Below, in pieces: positions 8,292-18,637 of a DNA stretch of 64,000 nt (the stretch's first letter is position 1; each line of letters begins with the position of its first letter). The translations under genes and the position numbers were made by a program. The DNA lies in NCBI RefSeq assembly GCF_026341035.1, contig NZ_JAPEOQ010000001.1, positions 1,054,001-1,118,000 on the forward strand. Reading direction: 5' to 3'. The notes beneath the pieces were generated by a model. It was not told the DNA's origin. It did no database searches and worked only from the letters and a program-made list of their open reading frames with translations. Source of the stretch: Streptomyces sp. NBC_01016. GTDB taxonomy: Bacteria; Actinomycetota; Actinomycetes; Streptomycetales; Streptomycetaceae.

Positions 8292-8813
8292 ATGTCAGAG
8301 CTGACCCTGACGGTCATGCGGCTGGGTTTCCTGGCCGTTCTGTGGCTGTTCGTGATCGTGGCCGTCCAGGTCATCCGCAGCGACCTGTTCGGTACGCGCG
8401 TCACCGCACGCGGCTCGCGCCGTGAAAGCGGGCGCACGCAACAGGCCGCACGACAGGCCGCTGCGCCTCCGCAGCAGCGGCAGCAGCAGCAAGGGGGCGG
8501 TGGCCGCCAGCGGCGCGGTGCCCCCACCAAGCTGGTCGTCTCCGAAGGCACGCTCACCGGAACCACGGTGGCGCTGCAGGGGCAGACGATCACGCTCGGC
8601 CGTGCGCACGACAGCACGATCGTGCTCGACGACGACTACGCGTCGAGCCGGCATGCCAGGATCTACCCGGACCGGGACGGTCAGTGGATCGTCGAGGATC
8701 TCGGGTCCACCAACGGCACATATCTCGACCGGACCCGCCTCACGACGCCCCAGCCGATTCCGCTGGGTGCGCCGATCCGCATCGGCAAGACCGTCATCGA
8801 GCTGCGGAAGTAG
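8292..8813 (+). CDS. fhaB: membrane-anchored FHA domain protein (FhaB)
   Basis: A 173-residue protein: one N-terminal transmembrane helix (about 9-28, RLGFLAVLWLFVIVAVQVI), a Gln/Arg-rich linker, and an FHA domain. The FHA domain holds TLGRAHDSTIVLDDDYASSR, HARIYPD and DLGSTNGTYLDR. This is the FhaB (FipA-binding) arrangement that couples PknB-type kinases to division and wall synthesis. The start ATG 8292 is 10 nt after the fhaA stop, so the genes form one operon. Confidence 0.92.
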   Translation: MSELTLTVMRLGFLAVLWLFVIVAVQVIRSDLFGTRVTARGSRRESGRTQQAARQAAAPPQQRQQQQGGGGRQRRGAPTKLVVSEGTLTGTTVALQGQTITLGRAHDSTIVLDDDYASSRHARIYPDRDGQWIVEDLGSTNGTYLDRTRLTTPQPIPLGAPIRIGKTVIELRK

Positions 8814-8822
8814 TGCTACGTC

Positions 8823-8975
8823 ATGAATGAGCGCGAGCGGAGCGAGCGGGCCGACGCGGACGTCCGGGCCCTTGCTGCCCCGGACACCGGCGCGCTCCCG
8901 ACCGGAGGGTGGGCAGTGTGGTTCGACACGACCGGCTGTACCCGGAGTCTGAGCCAGCTGGGCAGGTGCGCATGA
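8823..8975 (+). CDS. possible 50-codon ORF coupled to the PP2C gene
   Basis: A frame of 50 codons (MNERERSERADADVRAL...) starts 9 nt after the fhaB stop. It ends in ATGA, overlapping the second candidate start (ATG 8972) of the phosphatase. About four fifths of its codons end in G or C. Its first third is built on an imperfect GAGCGNGAGCGG repeat common in Streptomyces spacers. I do not recognise a family. It could be a leader that couples translation, or chance in a GC-rich spacer; conservation would decide. Confidence 0.25.
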   Translation: MNERERSERADADVRALAAPDTGALPTGGWAVWFDTTGCTRSLSQLGRCA

Positions 8976-10501
8976 GTCTGTCACTGCGCTTCGCCGCCGG
9001 ATCACACAAAGGCATGATCCGCGAGGGCAACGAGGACTCCGGCTACGCCGGCCCCCGGCTGCTCGCGATCGCCGACGGAATGGGCGGCCAGGCCGCCGGT
9101 GAGGTCGCCTCGTCCGAGGTGATCTCCACCATCGTCGCGCTCGACGACGACGTGCCCGGTTCGGACATCCTGACCTCGCTCGGCACCGCCGTGCAGCGGG
9201 CCAACGACCAGCTCCGGATGATGGTCGAGGAGGACCCCCAGCTCGAGGGCATGGGGACCACCCTGACCGCGCTGCTGTGGACGGGCCAGCGACTCGGCCT
9301 CGTACACGTGGGCGACTCGCGCGCGTACCTGCTGCGCGACGGCGTGCTGACGCAGATCACCCAGGACCACACGTGGGTGCAGCGCCTCGTCGACGAGGGC
9401 CGCATCACGGAAGAGGAAGCCACCACGCACCCGCAGCGCTCGCTGCTCATGCGCGCGCTGGGCAGCGGCGACCACGTCGAGCCCGACCTCTCCATCCGTG
9501 AGGTCCGGGCCGGCGACCGGTATCTGATCTGCTCCGACGGCCTGTCCGGCGTCGTCTCCCACCAGACGATGGAGGAGACGCTCGCCAGCTACCAGGGCCC
9601 GCAGGAGACGGTCCAGGACCTGATCCAGCTGGCGCTGCGCGGCGGCGGACCCGACAACATCACCGTGATCGTCGCGGACGTCCTGGACATCGACAGCGGG
9701 GACACTCTCGCCGGTCATCTCTCGGACGCACCCGTCATCGTCGGCGCGGTCGCCGAGAACCAGCAGGCGCTGCACGAAGGCAGCGCGATGGAGACGCCCG
9801 CGGGCCGCGCCGCCGGACTCGGCCGCCAGGCCCCCGGTGGATCCGCCGGCGGAGGCGGCGAGTTCGGCCCGCCCGACAGCGGCGCCGTGGAGGGCTTCTC
9901 CTACTCGGACGAGGACTTCGTGAAGCCGCGGCCCCGCCTGAGGTGGCTCAAGAGATCCCTCTACACGGTGCTCGCGCTTGCCGTCATCGGCGGCGGACTC
10001 TACGGCGGCTATCGCTGGACGCAGACGCAGTACTACGTCGGCACCAACGAGGCGCACGTGGCGCTGTACCGCGGCATCAGTCAGGACCTCGCCTGGGTGA
10101 GCCTGTCCGACGTCGAGAAGGACCACCCGGAGATCGAGCTCAAGTACCTGCCGCCGTACCAGCGCAAGCAGGTCGACGCGACCATCGCCGAAGGCGACCT
10201 GGCGGCCGCCCAGGACAAGATCCAGGAACTCTCCGCGCAGGCCACCGCATGCGAGAAGCAGGCCGCACGGGACAAGGCCGAGAACGAGAAGAACGCGAAG
10301 ACCGGCGAGGGCGAAGCCGGCGGAACCTCCACGGGGGGCACGACGTCAAAGGCGTCGTACCGCGTCGCGGAAACCGCCACACCCACGCCGAACCCGTCGG
10401 AGTCCTCGTCCGGCAAGTCCAAGACCTCTCCCAAGCCCACCCCTGGCCCCACTCTCTCCGACGAAGAGCAGCAGCTGGCCAAGGCGTGCGCGCAGCAGTA
10501 G
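8918..10501 (+). CDS. pstP: PP2C-family Ser/Thr protein phosphatase (PstP-like)
   Basis: A membrane PP2C phosphatase that reverses PASTA-kinase signalling. The catalytic domain carries all metal-ligand motifs: GMIREGNEDSG, IADGMGGQAAGE, VHVGDSRAYLLRDG, SDGLSG and GGGPDNITVIVAD. After a flexible segment one transmembrane helix (around LYTVLALAVIGGGLYGGYRW) leads to an extracytoplasmic Lys/Glu- and Thr/Pro-rich tail. Start choice: GTG 8918 has GGAGGG 8 nt upstream and gives 527 residues. ATG 8972 (MSLSLRFAAGSHKG) is where family homology begins and is also plausible. It lies in the fhaA-fhaB-pstP-rodA-pbpA operon. Confidence 0.9.
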   Translation: MVRHDRLYPESEPAGQVRMSLSLRFAAGSHKGMIREGNEDSGYAGPRLLAIADGMGGQAAGEVASSEVISTIVALDDDVPGSDILTSLGTAVQRANDQLRMMVEEDPQLEGMGTTLTALLWTGQRLGLVHVGDSRAYLLRDGVLTQITQDHTWVQRLVDEGRITEEEATTHPQRSLLMRALGSGDHVEPDLSIREVRAGDRYLICSDGLSGVVSHQTMEETLASYQGPQETVQDLIQLALRGGGPDNITVIVADVLDIDSGDTLAGHLSDAPVIVGAVAENQQALHEGSAMETPAGRAAGLGRQAPGGSAGGGGEFGPPDSGAVEGFSYSDEDFVKPRPRLRWLKRSLYTVLALAVIGGGLYGGYRWTQTQYYVGTNEAHVALYRGISQDLAWVSLSDVEKDHPEIELKYLPPYQRKQVDATIAEGDLAAAQDKIQELSAQATACEKQAARDKAENEKNAKTGEGEAGGTSTGGTTSKASYRVAETATPTPNPSESSSGKSKTSPKPTPGPTLSDEEQQLAKACAQQ

Positions 10502-10526
10502 AAGCCGTTGGGGGCCCCAGCACGCC

Positions 10527-11954
10527 ATGAGTAGTAACTCCACGACCCATACGTCGACCATTGGAGCGATCGGAGCACCCAGCCGGCGCAACACCGAGCT
10601 CGCGCTCCTGGTGTTCGCCGTGATCATCCCGGTGTTCGCGTACGCCAATGTCGGCCTCGCCCTCGACGGCGAGGTCCCCACGGGCCTGCTCGGCTACGGT
10701 CTCGGCCTCGGCCTGCTCGCGGGCGTCGCCCACATCGTCGTACGGAAGTTCGCGGCGTACGCGGACCCCCTGATGCTGCCGCTGGCCACGCTGCTCAACG
10801 GGCTCGGCCTGGTGGTCATCTGGCGACTCGACCAGTCGAAGCTGCTGCAGTCGATCGACCAGGCGGGCAGCGCCGCGCCGAAGCAGCTGATGTACACAGC
10901 CATGGGCATCGCGCTGTTCATCGTGGTCCTGATCTTCCTCAAGGACCACCGCGCCCTTCAGCGCTACACCTACATCTCCATGCTCGGCGCCGTCGTCCTG
11001 CTGCTGCTCCCGCTGGTTCCGGGCCTCGGCCAGAACATCTACGGCGCCAAGATCTGGATCCACGTCGGCGGTTTCTCCATCCAGCCCGGTGAGTTCGCGA
11101 AGATCGTTCTCGCGATCTTCTTCGCCGGCTACCTGATGGTGAAGCGGGACGCCCTGGCGCTCGCCTCGCGCCGCTTCATGGGCCTGTACCTGCCGCGCGG
11201 CCGCGACCTCGGCCCGATCCTCGTCGTCTGGGGAATCTCGATCCTCATCCTGGTCTTCGAGACCGACCTCGGTACGTCGCTGCTGTTCTTCGGAATGTTC
11301 GTCATCATGCTGTACGTCGCCACGGAGCGGACCAGCTGGATCGTCTTCGGTCTGATGATGTCCGCGGTCGGCGCCGTCGGTGTGGCCACGTTCGAGCCGC
11401 ACATCCAGCAGCGCGTCGACGCCTGGCTCGACCCGATGAAGGAGTACATGCTCAGCCGGCAGGGCGTGCCGGGCCACTCCGAGCAGGCGATGCAGGCGCT
11501 GTGGGCCTTCGGTTCCGGCGGCACCCTCGGCACCGGCTGGGGCCAGGGTCACTCCGAGCTGATCCGCTTCGCCGCGAACTCCGACTTCATCCTCGCCACC
11601 TTCGGTGAGGAGCTGGGCCTGGCAGGCCTGATGGCGCTGCTGCTGATCTACGCACTGATCGTGGAGCGCGGCGTGCGCACCGCCCTCGCGGCCCGCGACC
11701 CCTTCGGCAAGCTGCTCGCCGTCGGCCTGTCCGGCGCCTTCGCGCTGCAGGTCTTCGTCGTCGCGGGCGGTGTCATGGGGCTCATCCCGCTGACCGGTAT
11801 GACGATGCCCTTCCTCGCGTACGGCGGTTCCTCCGTCATCGCCAACTGGGCGCTCATCGGCATCCTGATCCGCATCAGCGACACCGCGCGGCGGCCCGCC
11901 CCGAGCCCCACGCCAAGTCCCGACGCCGAGATGACCCAGGTGGTCCGACCGTGA
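10527..11954 (+). CDS. FtsW/RodA/SpoVE (SEDS) peptidoglycan glycosyltransferase
   Basis: A 475-residue polytopic SEDS protein with ten or more hydrophobic segments. Family signatures are EFAKIVLAIFFAGYL, VFETDLGTSLLFFGMFVIML (the catalytic-Asp loop), GWGQGHSELIRFAANSDFIL with GEELGL, and PLTGMTMPFLAYGGSSVIAN. SEDS proteins polymerise lipid II and work with a cognate class B PBP. That partner is the next gene, whose GTG overlaps this stop (GTGA), so the pair is made together. RodA (elongation) is more likely than FtsW because the operon matches the actinobacterial rodA-pbpA-pknB cluster. Confidence 0.92.
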   Translation: MSSNSTTHTSTIGAIGAPSRRNTELALLVFAVIIPVFAYANVGLALDGEVPTGLLGYGLGLGLLAGVAHIVVRKFAAYADPLMLPLATLLNGLGLVVIWRLDQSKLLQSIDQAGSAAPKQLMYTAMGIALFIVVLIFLKDHRALQRYTYISMLGAVVLLLLPLVPGLGQNIYGAKIWIHVGGFSIQPGEFAKIVLAIFFAGYLMVKRDALALASRRFMGLYLPRGRDLGPILVVWGISILILVFETDLGTSLLFFGMFVIMLYVATERTSWIVFGLMMSAVGAVGVATFEPHIQQRVDAWLDPMKEYMLSRQGVPGHSEQAMQALWAFGSGGTLGTGWGQGHSELIRFAANSDFILATFGEELGLAGLMALLLIYALIVERGVRTALAARDPFGKLLAVGLSGAFALQVFVVAGGVMGLIPLTGMTMPFLAYGGSSVIANWALIGILIRISDTARRPAPSPTPSPDAEMTQVVRP

Positions 11955-13411
11955 ACAAGCCCCTGCGCCGCATCGCGATCTTCTGCGGCCTCCTGGTCCT
12001 GGGCCTCCTGATCCGGGACAACTGGCTCCAGTACGTGAAGGCCGACTCGCTCGCCTCCGACAAGGAGAACCGTCGCGTCGCCATCGAGCGGTACTCGACG
12101 CCGCGCGGCGACATCATCGTCGACGGCAAGTCGGTCACCGGCTCCAAGGCGACCACCGGCACCGACCTGAAGTACAAGCGCACCTGGAAGGACGGGCCCA
12201 TGTGGTCGCCCGTCACCGGTTACGCCTCGCAAGTCGTCGGCGCCAGCCAGATCGAGAACCTCGAGGACGGCATCCTCAGCGGCAACGACGACCGCCTCTT
12301 CTTCCGCAACACCCTCGACATGATCACGGGCAAGCAGAAGGAGGGTGGCAACGTCGTCACCACCCTCAACGCCGACGCGCAGAAGGCCGCCTACGACGGC
12401 CTGAAGAACCGCGGCAAGGGTGCCGTCGCCGCCATCGAGCCGTCCACCGGCAAGATCCTCGCGCTCGCGTCCACGCCGTCGTACGACCCCTCGTCCTTCG
12501 CGGGGAACTCCACCGACGACAGCCAGACGTTCACGCGGCTCGACAAGGACAAGGACAAGCCGCTCCTGAACCGCGCGCTGCGCGAGACGTACCCGCCCGG
12601 TTCGACGTTCAAGCTGGTGACGGCCGCGGCCGCGCTGGAGAGCGGGAACTACGACCCGGACCAGAAGACCGACACCCCGCTGCCGTGGACGATGCCGGGC
12701 ACGACGACGCCGCTGCCGAACGAGGGCAACATCCCTTGTAAGAACGCGACGCTGCGGGTCGCCCTGAAGGTCTCCTGCAACACCGTCTTCGGCAAGATCG
12801 GCTCGGACCTCGGTGTCGACGCGATGCGTGAGGAAGCCGACAAGTTCGGCTTCAACAAGGAGCAGTTCATCCCGGTCCGCTCGAACAAGTCGAACTTCGA
12901 CAAGGACATGAACAAGTCGGAGACCGCGCTCTCCTCGATCGGCCAGTTCAACACCGCCACGACTCCGCTGCAGATGGCCATGGTCGCCTCCGCGGTCGCC
13001 AACGACGGCAAGCTCATGGAGCCGTACATGGTGGACGAGTTGAAGGCCCCGAACCTCGACACGATCGAGAAGACGGACCCGAAGGAGATGAGCCGGCCGC
13101 TCTCCAAGGTGAACGCGCAGAAGCTCCAGTCGATGATGGAGACGGTCGTCAACGACGGCACCGGCGCCAACGCCAAGATCCCCGGCGTCACCGTCGGCGG
13201 CAAGACCGGTACCGCGCAGCACGGCGTCGACAACAGCGAGAAGCCGTACGCCTGGTTCGTCTCCTACGCCAAGACCGACTCCGGTTCGCCGGTCGCGGTG
13301 GCCGTCGTCGTCGAGGACAGCGCCGCCAGCCGTCAGGACGTCTCCGGTGGCGGTCTGGCCGCGCCCATCGCGCGGGACGTGATGAAGGCGGTCGTGGACA
13401 GCAAGGAATGA
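11951..13411 (+). CDS. pbpA: class B penicillin-binding protein (PbpA)
   Basis: A 486-residue transpeptidase with an uncleaved N-terminal anchor helix (about 7-21), a PBP dimerisation-type segment and a penicillin-binding domain. The three active-site motifs are STFK (in PPGSTFKLVTA), SCN (in VSCNTVFGKIG) and KTG (in VGGKTGTAQHG). It crosslinks peptidoglycan outside the membrane, paired with the SEDS protein upstream (GTGA overlap). The mycobacterial PbpA orthologue is a PknB substrate, consistent with the kinase downstream. Confidence 0.93.
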   Translation: MNKPLRRIAIFCGLLVLGLLIRDNWLQYVKADSLASDKENRRVAIERYSTPRGDIIVDGKSVTGSKATTGTDLKYKRTWKDGPMWSPVTGYASQVVGASQIENLEDGILSGNDDRLFFRNTLDMITGKQKEGGNVVTTLNADAQKAAYDGLKNRGKGAVAAIEPSTGKILALASTPSYDPSSFAGNSTDDSQTFTRLDKDKDKPLLNRALRETYPPGSTFKLVTAAAALESGNYDPDQKTDTPLPWTMPGTTTPLPNEGNIPCKNATLRVALKVSCNTVFGKIGSDLGVDAMREEADKFGFNKEQFIPVRSNKSNFDKDMNKSETALSSIGQFNTATTPLQMAMVASAVANDGKLMEPYMVDELKAPNLDTIEKTDPKEMSRPLSKVNAQKLQSMMETVVNDGTGANAKIPGVTVGGKTGTAQHGVDNSEKPYAWFVSYAKTDSGSPVAVAVVVEDSAASRQDVSGGGLAAPIARDVMKAVVDSKE

Positions 13412-13610
13412 CGCGACGGAACTCGGCTTCACTGCGCCTTGTGAGCCCGGTCACTCGTTGTTCACATAGATGCACGTGGCGATACCGGTCCTGTCACGGG
13501 TCACGGTGGTGGCCAGGTCACGCTGGGCAAGCCGGGTACGGTATGCCCGGACAGCACACCGCCCGACCCCGCACGGGACGGTCGGGACCGACGGAGAGGG
13601 CTGGTAGGTA

Positions 13611-15605
<1,995 letters not shown>

Positions 15606-15615
15606 TGCCCCGCCG

Positions 15616-15666
15616 CAACGCACTGCGCCCGCTGTACGGACTCCGTACAGCGGGCGCAGTGCGTTG
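15616..15666. terminator. bidirectional terminator between pknB and sortase
   Basis: A perfect 24-bp stem (15616-15639 with 15643-15666) and a 3-nt loop, placed 10 bp after the pknB stop and 28 bp before the convergent sortase stop. It can terminate both transcripts. Confidence 0.85.
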
Positions 15667-15693
15667 GTCAGCGCAGTTGGTGGGCGCAGCCGG

Positions 15694-16434
15694 TCAGCGC
15701 AGTTCCTTCGGCGGCGTCCGGTCGCTGTCCACCTTGTCGACCCGCTCCAGCTCGCCCCACACCACGTACCGGTACGTGGACGTGTAGACCGGCGTGCACG
15801 TCGTCAGCGTGATGTACTTCCCGGCCTTCTTCTTCCCCGACTCCTCGGGCACCCGGTCCAGGACGTCCACGTTGTACTTCGAGGTCTCCGGGAGGGTGTT
15901 GTAGACCTTGTAGACGTACCAGTCGTCCTTCGTCTCGAAGACGATCGAGTCACCCTTCTCGATCTTGTCGATGTTGTGGAACTTGGCGCCGTGCCCGTCC
16001 CGGTGCGCGGCCAGCGAGAAGTTGCCGTTCTTCCCGTTCGTCGGCAGCGCCGATTTCACGGGGTCCGTGTAGTAGCCGGCGACACCGTCGTTGAGGATCT
16101 TGGTGTCGGTGCCCTTCTCGACCAGCACCTCGCCCTTGCTCATCGCGGGCACGTGCAGGAAGCCGATGCCGTTCTTGGTGTCCAGGGCGCCGGGGCCGCT
16201 GCTGCCCTTCCACTGGTCGCGGACCTTGTCGCCCTGCTTGCCCGCCGCACGATCGGCGACGACGTTCGTCCACCACAGTGAATAGGCGACGAAGAGACCG
16301 AGGATCACGCCCGCGGTGATGAGCAGTTCACCGAAGACGCTGACGGCGGTCGCGATCCGGCCGCGCCGGGGTGAGGGCGAATGCGAGGGGCCCTTCGGTG
16401 CGGCTTCTTCCCCATGGTCGGTCGTCGCTGCCAC
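15694..16434 (-). CDS. srtE2: class E sortase (SrtE2-like)
   Basis: A 246-residue sortase with a cytoplasmic Arg-rich N-terminus and one anchor helix (about 30-53). The extracytoplasmic beta-barrel has the catalytic His in FSLAAHRDGHG, the Cys in KYITLTTCTP and the Arg in STYRYVVWGE. Class E sortases in Streptomyces attach LAxTG-type proteins such as long chaplins to the wall. It is the last of three sortase genes on this strand. The gene name follows the S. coelicolor SrtE1/SrtE2 arrangement and is inferred from order. The GTG start has only a weak ribosome site. Confidence 0.88.
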   Translation of the reverse strand: MAATTDHGEEAAPKGPSHSPSPRRGRIATAVSVFGELLITAGVILGLFVAYSLWWTNVVADRAAGKQGDKVRDQWKGSSGPGALDTKNGIGFLHVPAMSKGEVLVEKGTDTKILNDGVAGYYTDPVKSALPTNGKNGNFSLAAHRDGHGAKFHNIDKIEKGDSIVFETKDDWYVYKVYNTLPETSKYNVDVLDRVPEESGKKKAGKYITLTTCTPVYTSTYRYVVWGELERVDKVDSDRTPPKELR

Positions 16435-16495
16435 TGCGTCATGCCCCGTCTCTGTGCGCCGTACTGCCCGATGCCTGGTGCCCGGTGGTCCCCGG

Positions 16496-17767
16496 TTATT
16501 CGACGAGCGCGTCCGGCTTGCCCTTGCTCCGCGGACGCTCCTCGACCATCTTGCCCCAGACGATCATTCGATACGTACTGGTGAATTCCGGAGTGCACGT
16601 CGTCAGAGTGATGTAGCGGCCCGGCTTGGTGAATCCGGAGCCCGCCGGGATCTGGTTGAGCACGGCCGTGTTCGACGGCGGTGTCTGCGGCAGGATGCTC
16701 GCCATCTTGTACACGTAGTACTTGTCCTGCGTCTCGACCACGATCGGGTCGCCCGGTTCGAGACGGTTGATGAAGCGGAACGGCTCACCGTGGGTGTTGC
16801 GGTGTCCCGCGACCGCGAAGTTCCCCTTCTTCGCGTCCGGCATCGCGGTCGGAATGCTGTCCTTGTCGTAGTGCCCGACCATGCCCTTGTCGAGGACCTG
16901 GGGCTTGCTGATGCCCTCGGCGATCGGCACGACGACGTCCAGCTTCGGGATGTAGAGGATCGCGAAACCCTGCCCCGGCTCGAACGCGCCGGGCTTGCGC
17001 TTGCCGTTGGCCCAGTCGTCCTCGAGGCTGTGCCGGGCGCTGCCGGCGATGTTGTTTGCCCTTATGTTCGACCACCAGAGCTGGTAGGTGACGAACAGCA
17101 GCATCAACACCCCGATGCTGATGAAGACTTCGCCGACCGCCCGGCTCGCGATCACCCCGGCACCCGGCTTGGCCGCACGCGCCGCGGCGCGCGCCTCGAC
17201 GCGGGACAGCGGTTTGCCGTCCGCTCCCGCCTCCGGCTCCTGCTCGGTGGCGGTCACCGCCGCCGAGTGCCGTCCGCCGCCCCGCTTGGCGGCCTTCCTG
17301 CGCGCGGCCCGCCCACCGGTGGGCGGCGCGGTCTCGACTATTCGCCGGGTGTCCGCGGTGCGCAGGGCGACGGTCTCGTCGTCCCGCACCGGCTCGACGG
17401 GCTCGGGCTCCGGTTCTTCCTGTACGGGGGCGTAGGCGGGCTCAGAGGCCTGCTCCGGGGTGTGTTGCGCGGTTACGGGCGCGGCCGGTTCCGGGGCCTG
17501 CTCACGCCCGCCCCCGTACCAGTTCTGGGCGTACCCCTGCGGGTCGTACCACTCGGGCTCCGGCTCGGGGCGGCGCTTCGCCTCCGCGGCCGGCCGCTGC
17601 TCCTGCTGGGGCTCCGGCTGTGGGTCCTGCTCCTGCGCTCCCGACGGCCGGAACCACGGCGACGGGTGCTGCCCCGGCAACGGGTCGTTCAGCGGGTCGT
17701 CGAGGCGACGCACGGCGTCCTCGAACCCGCCGGCCTCACCGTCCTGCTCGGGGCGCAACGCGGTCAC
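16496..17767 (-). CDS. srtE1: class E sortase with long proline-rich N-terminus (SrtE1-like)
   Basis: A 423-residue protein whose first ~195 residues are a Pro/Gln/Glu-rich cytoplasmic extension, unusual for a sortase. After it come a transmembrane anchor (VFISIGVLMLLFVTYQLWW) and the sortase domain with FAVAGHRNTHG, RYITLTTCTPEF and STYRMIVWG (His, Cys, Arg). The GTG at 17767 overlaps the pabA stop as GTGA, which fixes the start; a longer frame to 17833 lies inside pabA. The odd neighbour pabA is conserved in this position in related genomes, as far as I recall. Confidence 0.88.
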   Translation of the reverse strand: MTALRPEQDGEAGGFEDAVRRLDDPLNDPLPGQHPSPWFRPSGAQEQDPQPEPQQEQRPAAEAKRRPEPEPEWYDPQGYAQNWYGGGREQAPEPAAPVTAQHTPEQASEPAYAPVQEEPEPEPVEPVRDDETVALRTADTRRIVETAPPTGGRAARRKAAKRGGGRHSAAVTATEQEPEAGADGKPLSRVEARAAARAAKPGAGVIASRAVGEVFISIGVLMLLFVTYQLWWSNIRANNIAGSARHSLEDDWANGKRKPGAFEPGQGFAILYIPKLDVVVPIAEGISKPQVLDKGMVGHYDKDSIPTAMPDAKKGNFAVAGHRNTHGEPFRFINRLEPGDPIVVETQDKYYVYKMASILPQTPPSNTAVLNQIPAGSGFTKPGRYITLTTCTPEFTSTYRMIVWGKMVEERPRSKGKPDALVE

Positions 17768-18438
17768 GCCGAGGCCCTGCCCACGACCGGCGCGAGCCCG
17801 GCCGATCTGGCCACCGCGTCCTTGTCCCCGCACTCGACGAGCCAGTTCGCGAGCATCAGGTGCCCGTGCTCGGTGAGCACCGACTCGGGGTGGAACTGCA
17901 CGCCCTCGACGGGCAGTTCACGGTGGCGCAGGCCCATGATGATGCCGTCCTCGGTGCGCGCCGTGACCTCGAGCTCCTCCGGTACGGTGCCGGGCTCCGC
18001 GGCCAGCGAGTGGTAGCGGGTGGCCGTGAACGGGTCGGGGAGGCCCGCGAAGACGCCCTTGCCCCCGTGGCCGACGAGCGAGGTCTTGCCGTGCAGCAGC
18101 TCGGGCGCGCGGTCCACGACGCCGCCGTACGCCACCTGCATCGACTGCATGCCGAGGCAGACACCGAAGACGGGCACACCGGTCGCCGCGCAGTGCCGCA
18201 CCATCTCGATGCAGACACCGGCCTGTTCGGGGGCGCCGGGACCCGGGCTGAGCAGCACGCCGTCGAACCCTCCCCCACTCTTCGAGCGGGAGGTGCCCCC
18301 TAGCGCGTGCGAGGTCGTCACCTCGTCGTTGCGCACCACCTCGCACTCGGCACCCAGCTGGTACAGGTACTGGACGAGGTTGAAGACGAAGCTGTCGTAG
18401 TTGTCGACGACGAGAATGCGGGTCTTTCGGGTGCTCAC
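17764..18438 (-). CDS. pabA: aminodeoxychorismate/anthranilate synthase component II (glutamine amidotransferase)
   Basis: A 224-residue class I glutamine amidotransferase supplying ammonia for folate (PabB) or tryptophan (TrpE) synthesis. The start ILVVDNYDSFVFNLVQYLYQ, the oxyanion loop LLSPGPG, the nucleophile motif GVCLGMQ and the C-terminal His/Glu in FHPESVLTEHG are all intact. Between NDEVTT and GFDGVLLSPGPG is an extra peptide, GGTSRSKSGG, encoded by a 36-bp inverted-repeat element that looks like a dispersed Streptomyces repeat read in frame. No pabB or trpE is nearby. It is coupled by GTGA overlaps on both sides. Confidence 0.9.
   Translation of the reverse strand: MSTRKTRILVVDNYDSFVFNLVQYLYQLGAECEVVRNDEVTTSHALGGTSRSKSGGGFDGVLLSPGPGAPEQAGVCIEMVRHCAATGVPVFGVCLGMQSMQVAYGGVVDRAPELLHGKTSLVGHGGKGVFAGLPDPFTATRYHSLAAEPGTVPEELEVTARTEDGIIMGLRHRELPVEGVQFHPESVLTEHGHLMLANWLVECGDKDAVARSAGLAPVVGRASA
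18268..18303 (-). repeat. REP-like inverted-repeat element inserted in frame in pabA
   Basis: 36 bp with arms CTCCC and GGGAG around a CTC-TTC-GAG inner stem, flanked by G/C tracts. It resembles the GGGGGAG-type small palindromic repeats common in Streptomyces spacers. It contributes 12 codons to pabA without disturbing the frame. Identification is by look; copies elsewhere in the genome would confirm it. Confidence 0.5.
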
Positions 18439-18596
18439 TGGCCGTTCACCGTCACATCGTTGAAGGGCAGCAGCGGCTCGGCCCAGGGGAAGATGTACTG
18501 GAAGAGGACATACACGACCGCCAGGATCAGCAGGACCGAGATCCCCGCCCTCGCCCAGGTGTTCCCCGGCAGATGCCGCCAGATCCAGCCGTACAT
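18435..18596 (-). CDS. small single-span membrane protein (53 aa), unknown function
   Basis: A 53-residue ORF starting MYGWIWRHLPGNTWARAGIS, with one hydrophobic helix (about 19-38, ISVLLILAVVYVLFQYIFPW) and a short acidic/polar tail ending NDVTVNGQ. GGGGAG lies upstream of the ATG, and the TGA overlaps the pabA GTG (GTGA), so it is translated and coupled. I know no function; the position between sortase and pabA genes suggests an envelope role at most. Short proteins of this type are conserved in Streptomyces. Confidence 0.8.
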   Translation of the reverse strand: MYGWIWRHLPGNTWARAGISVLLILAVVYVLFQYIFPWAEPLLPFNDVTVNGQ

Positions 18597-18637
18597 GCCG
18601 GGCTCCCCTTCCACCGTTCTGCGATTACGGCACCAGA

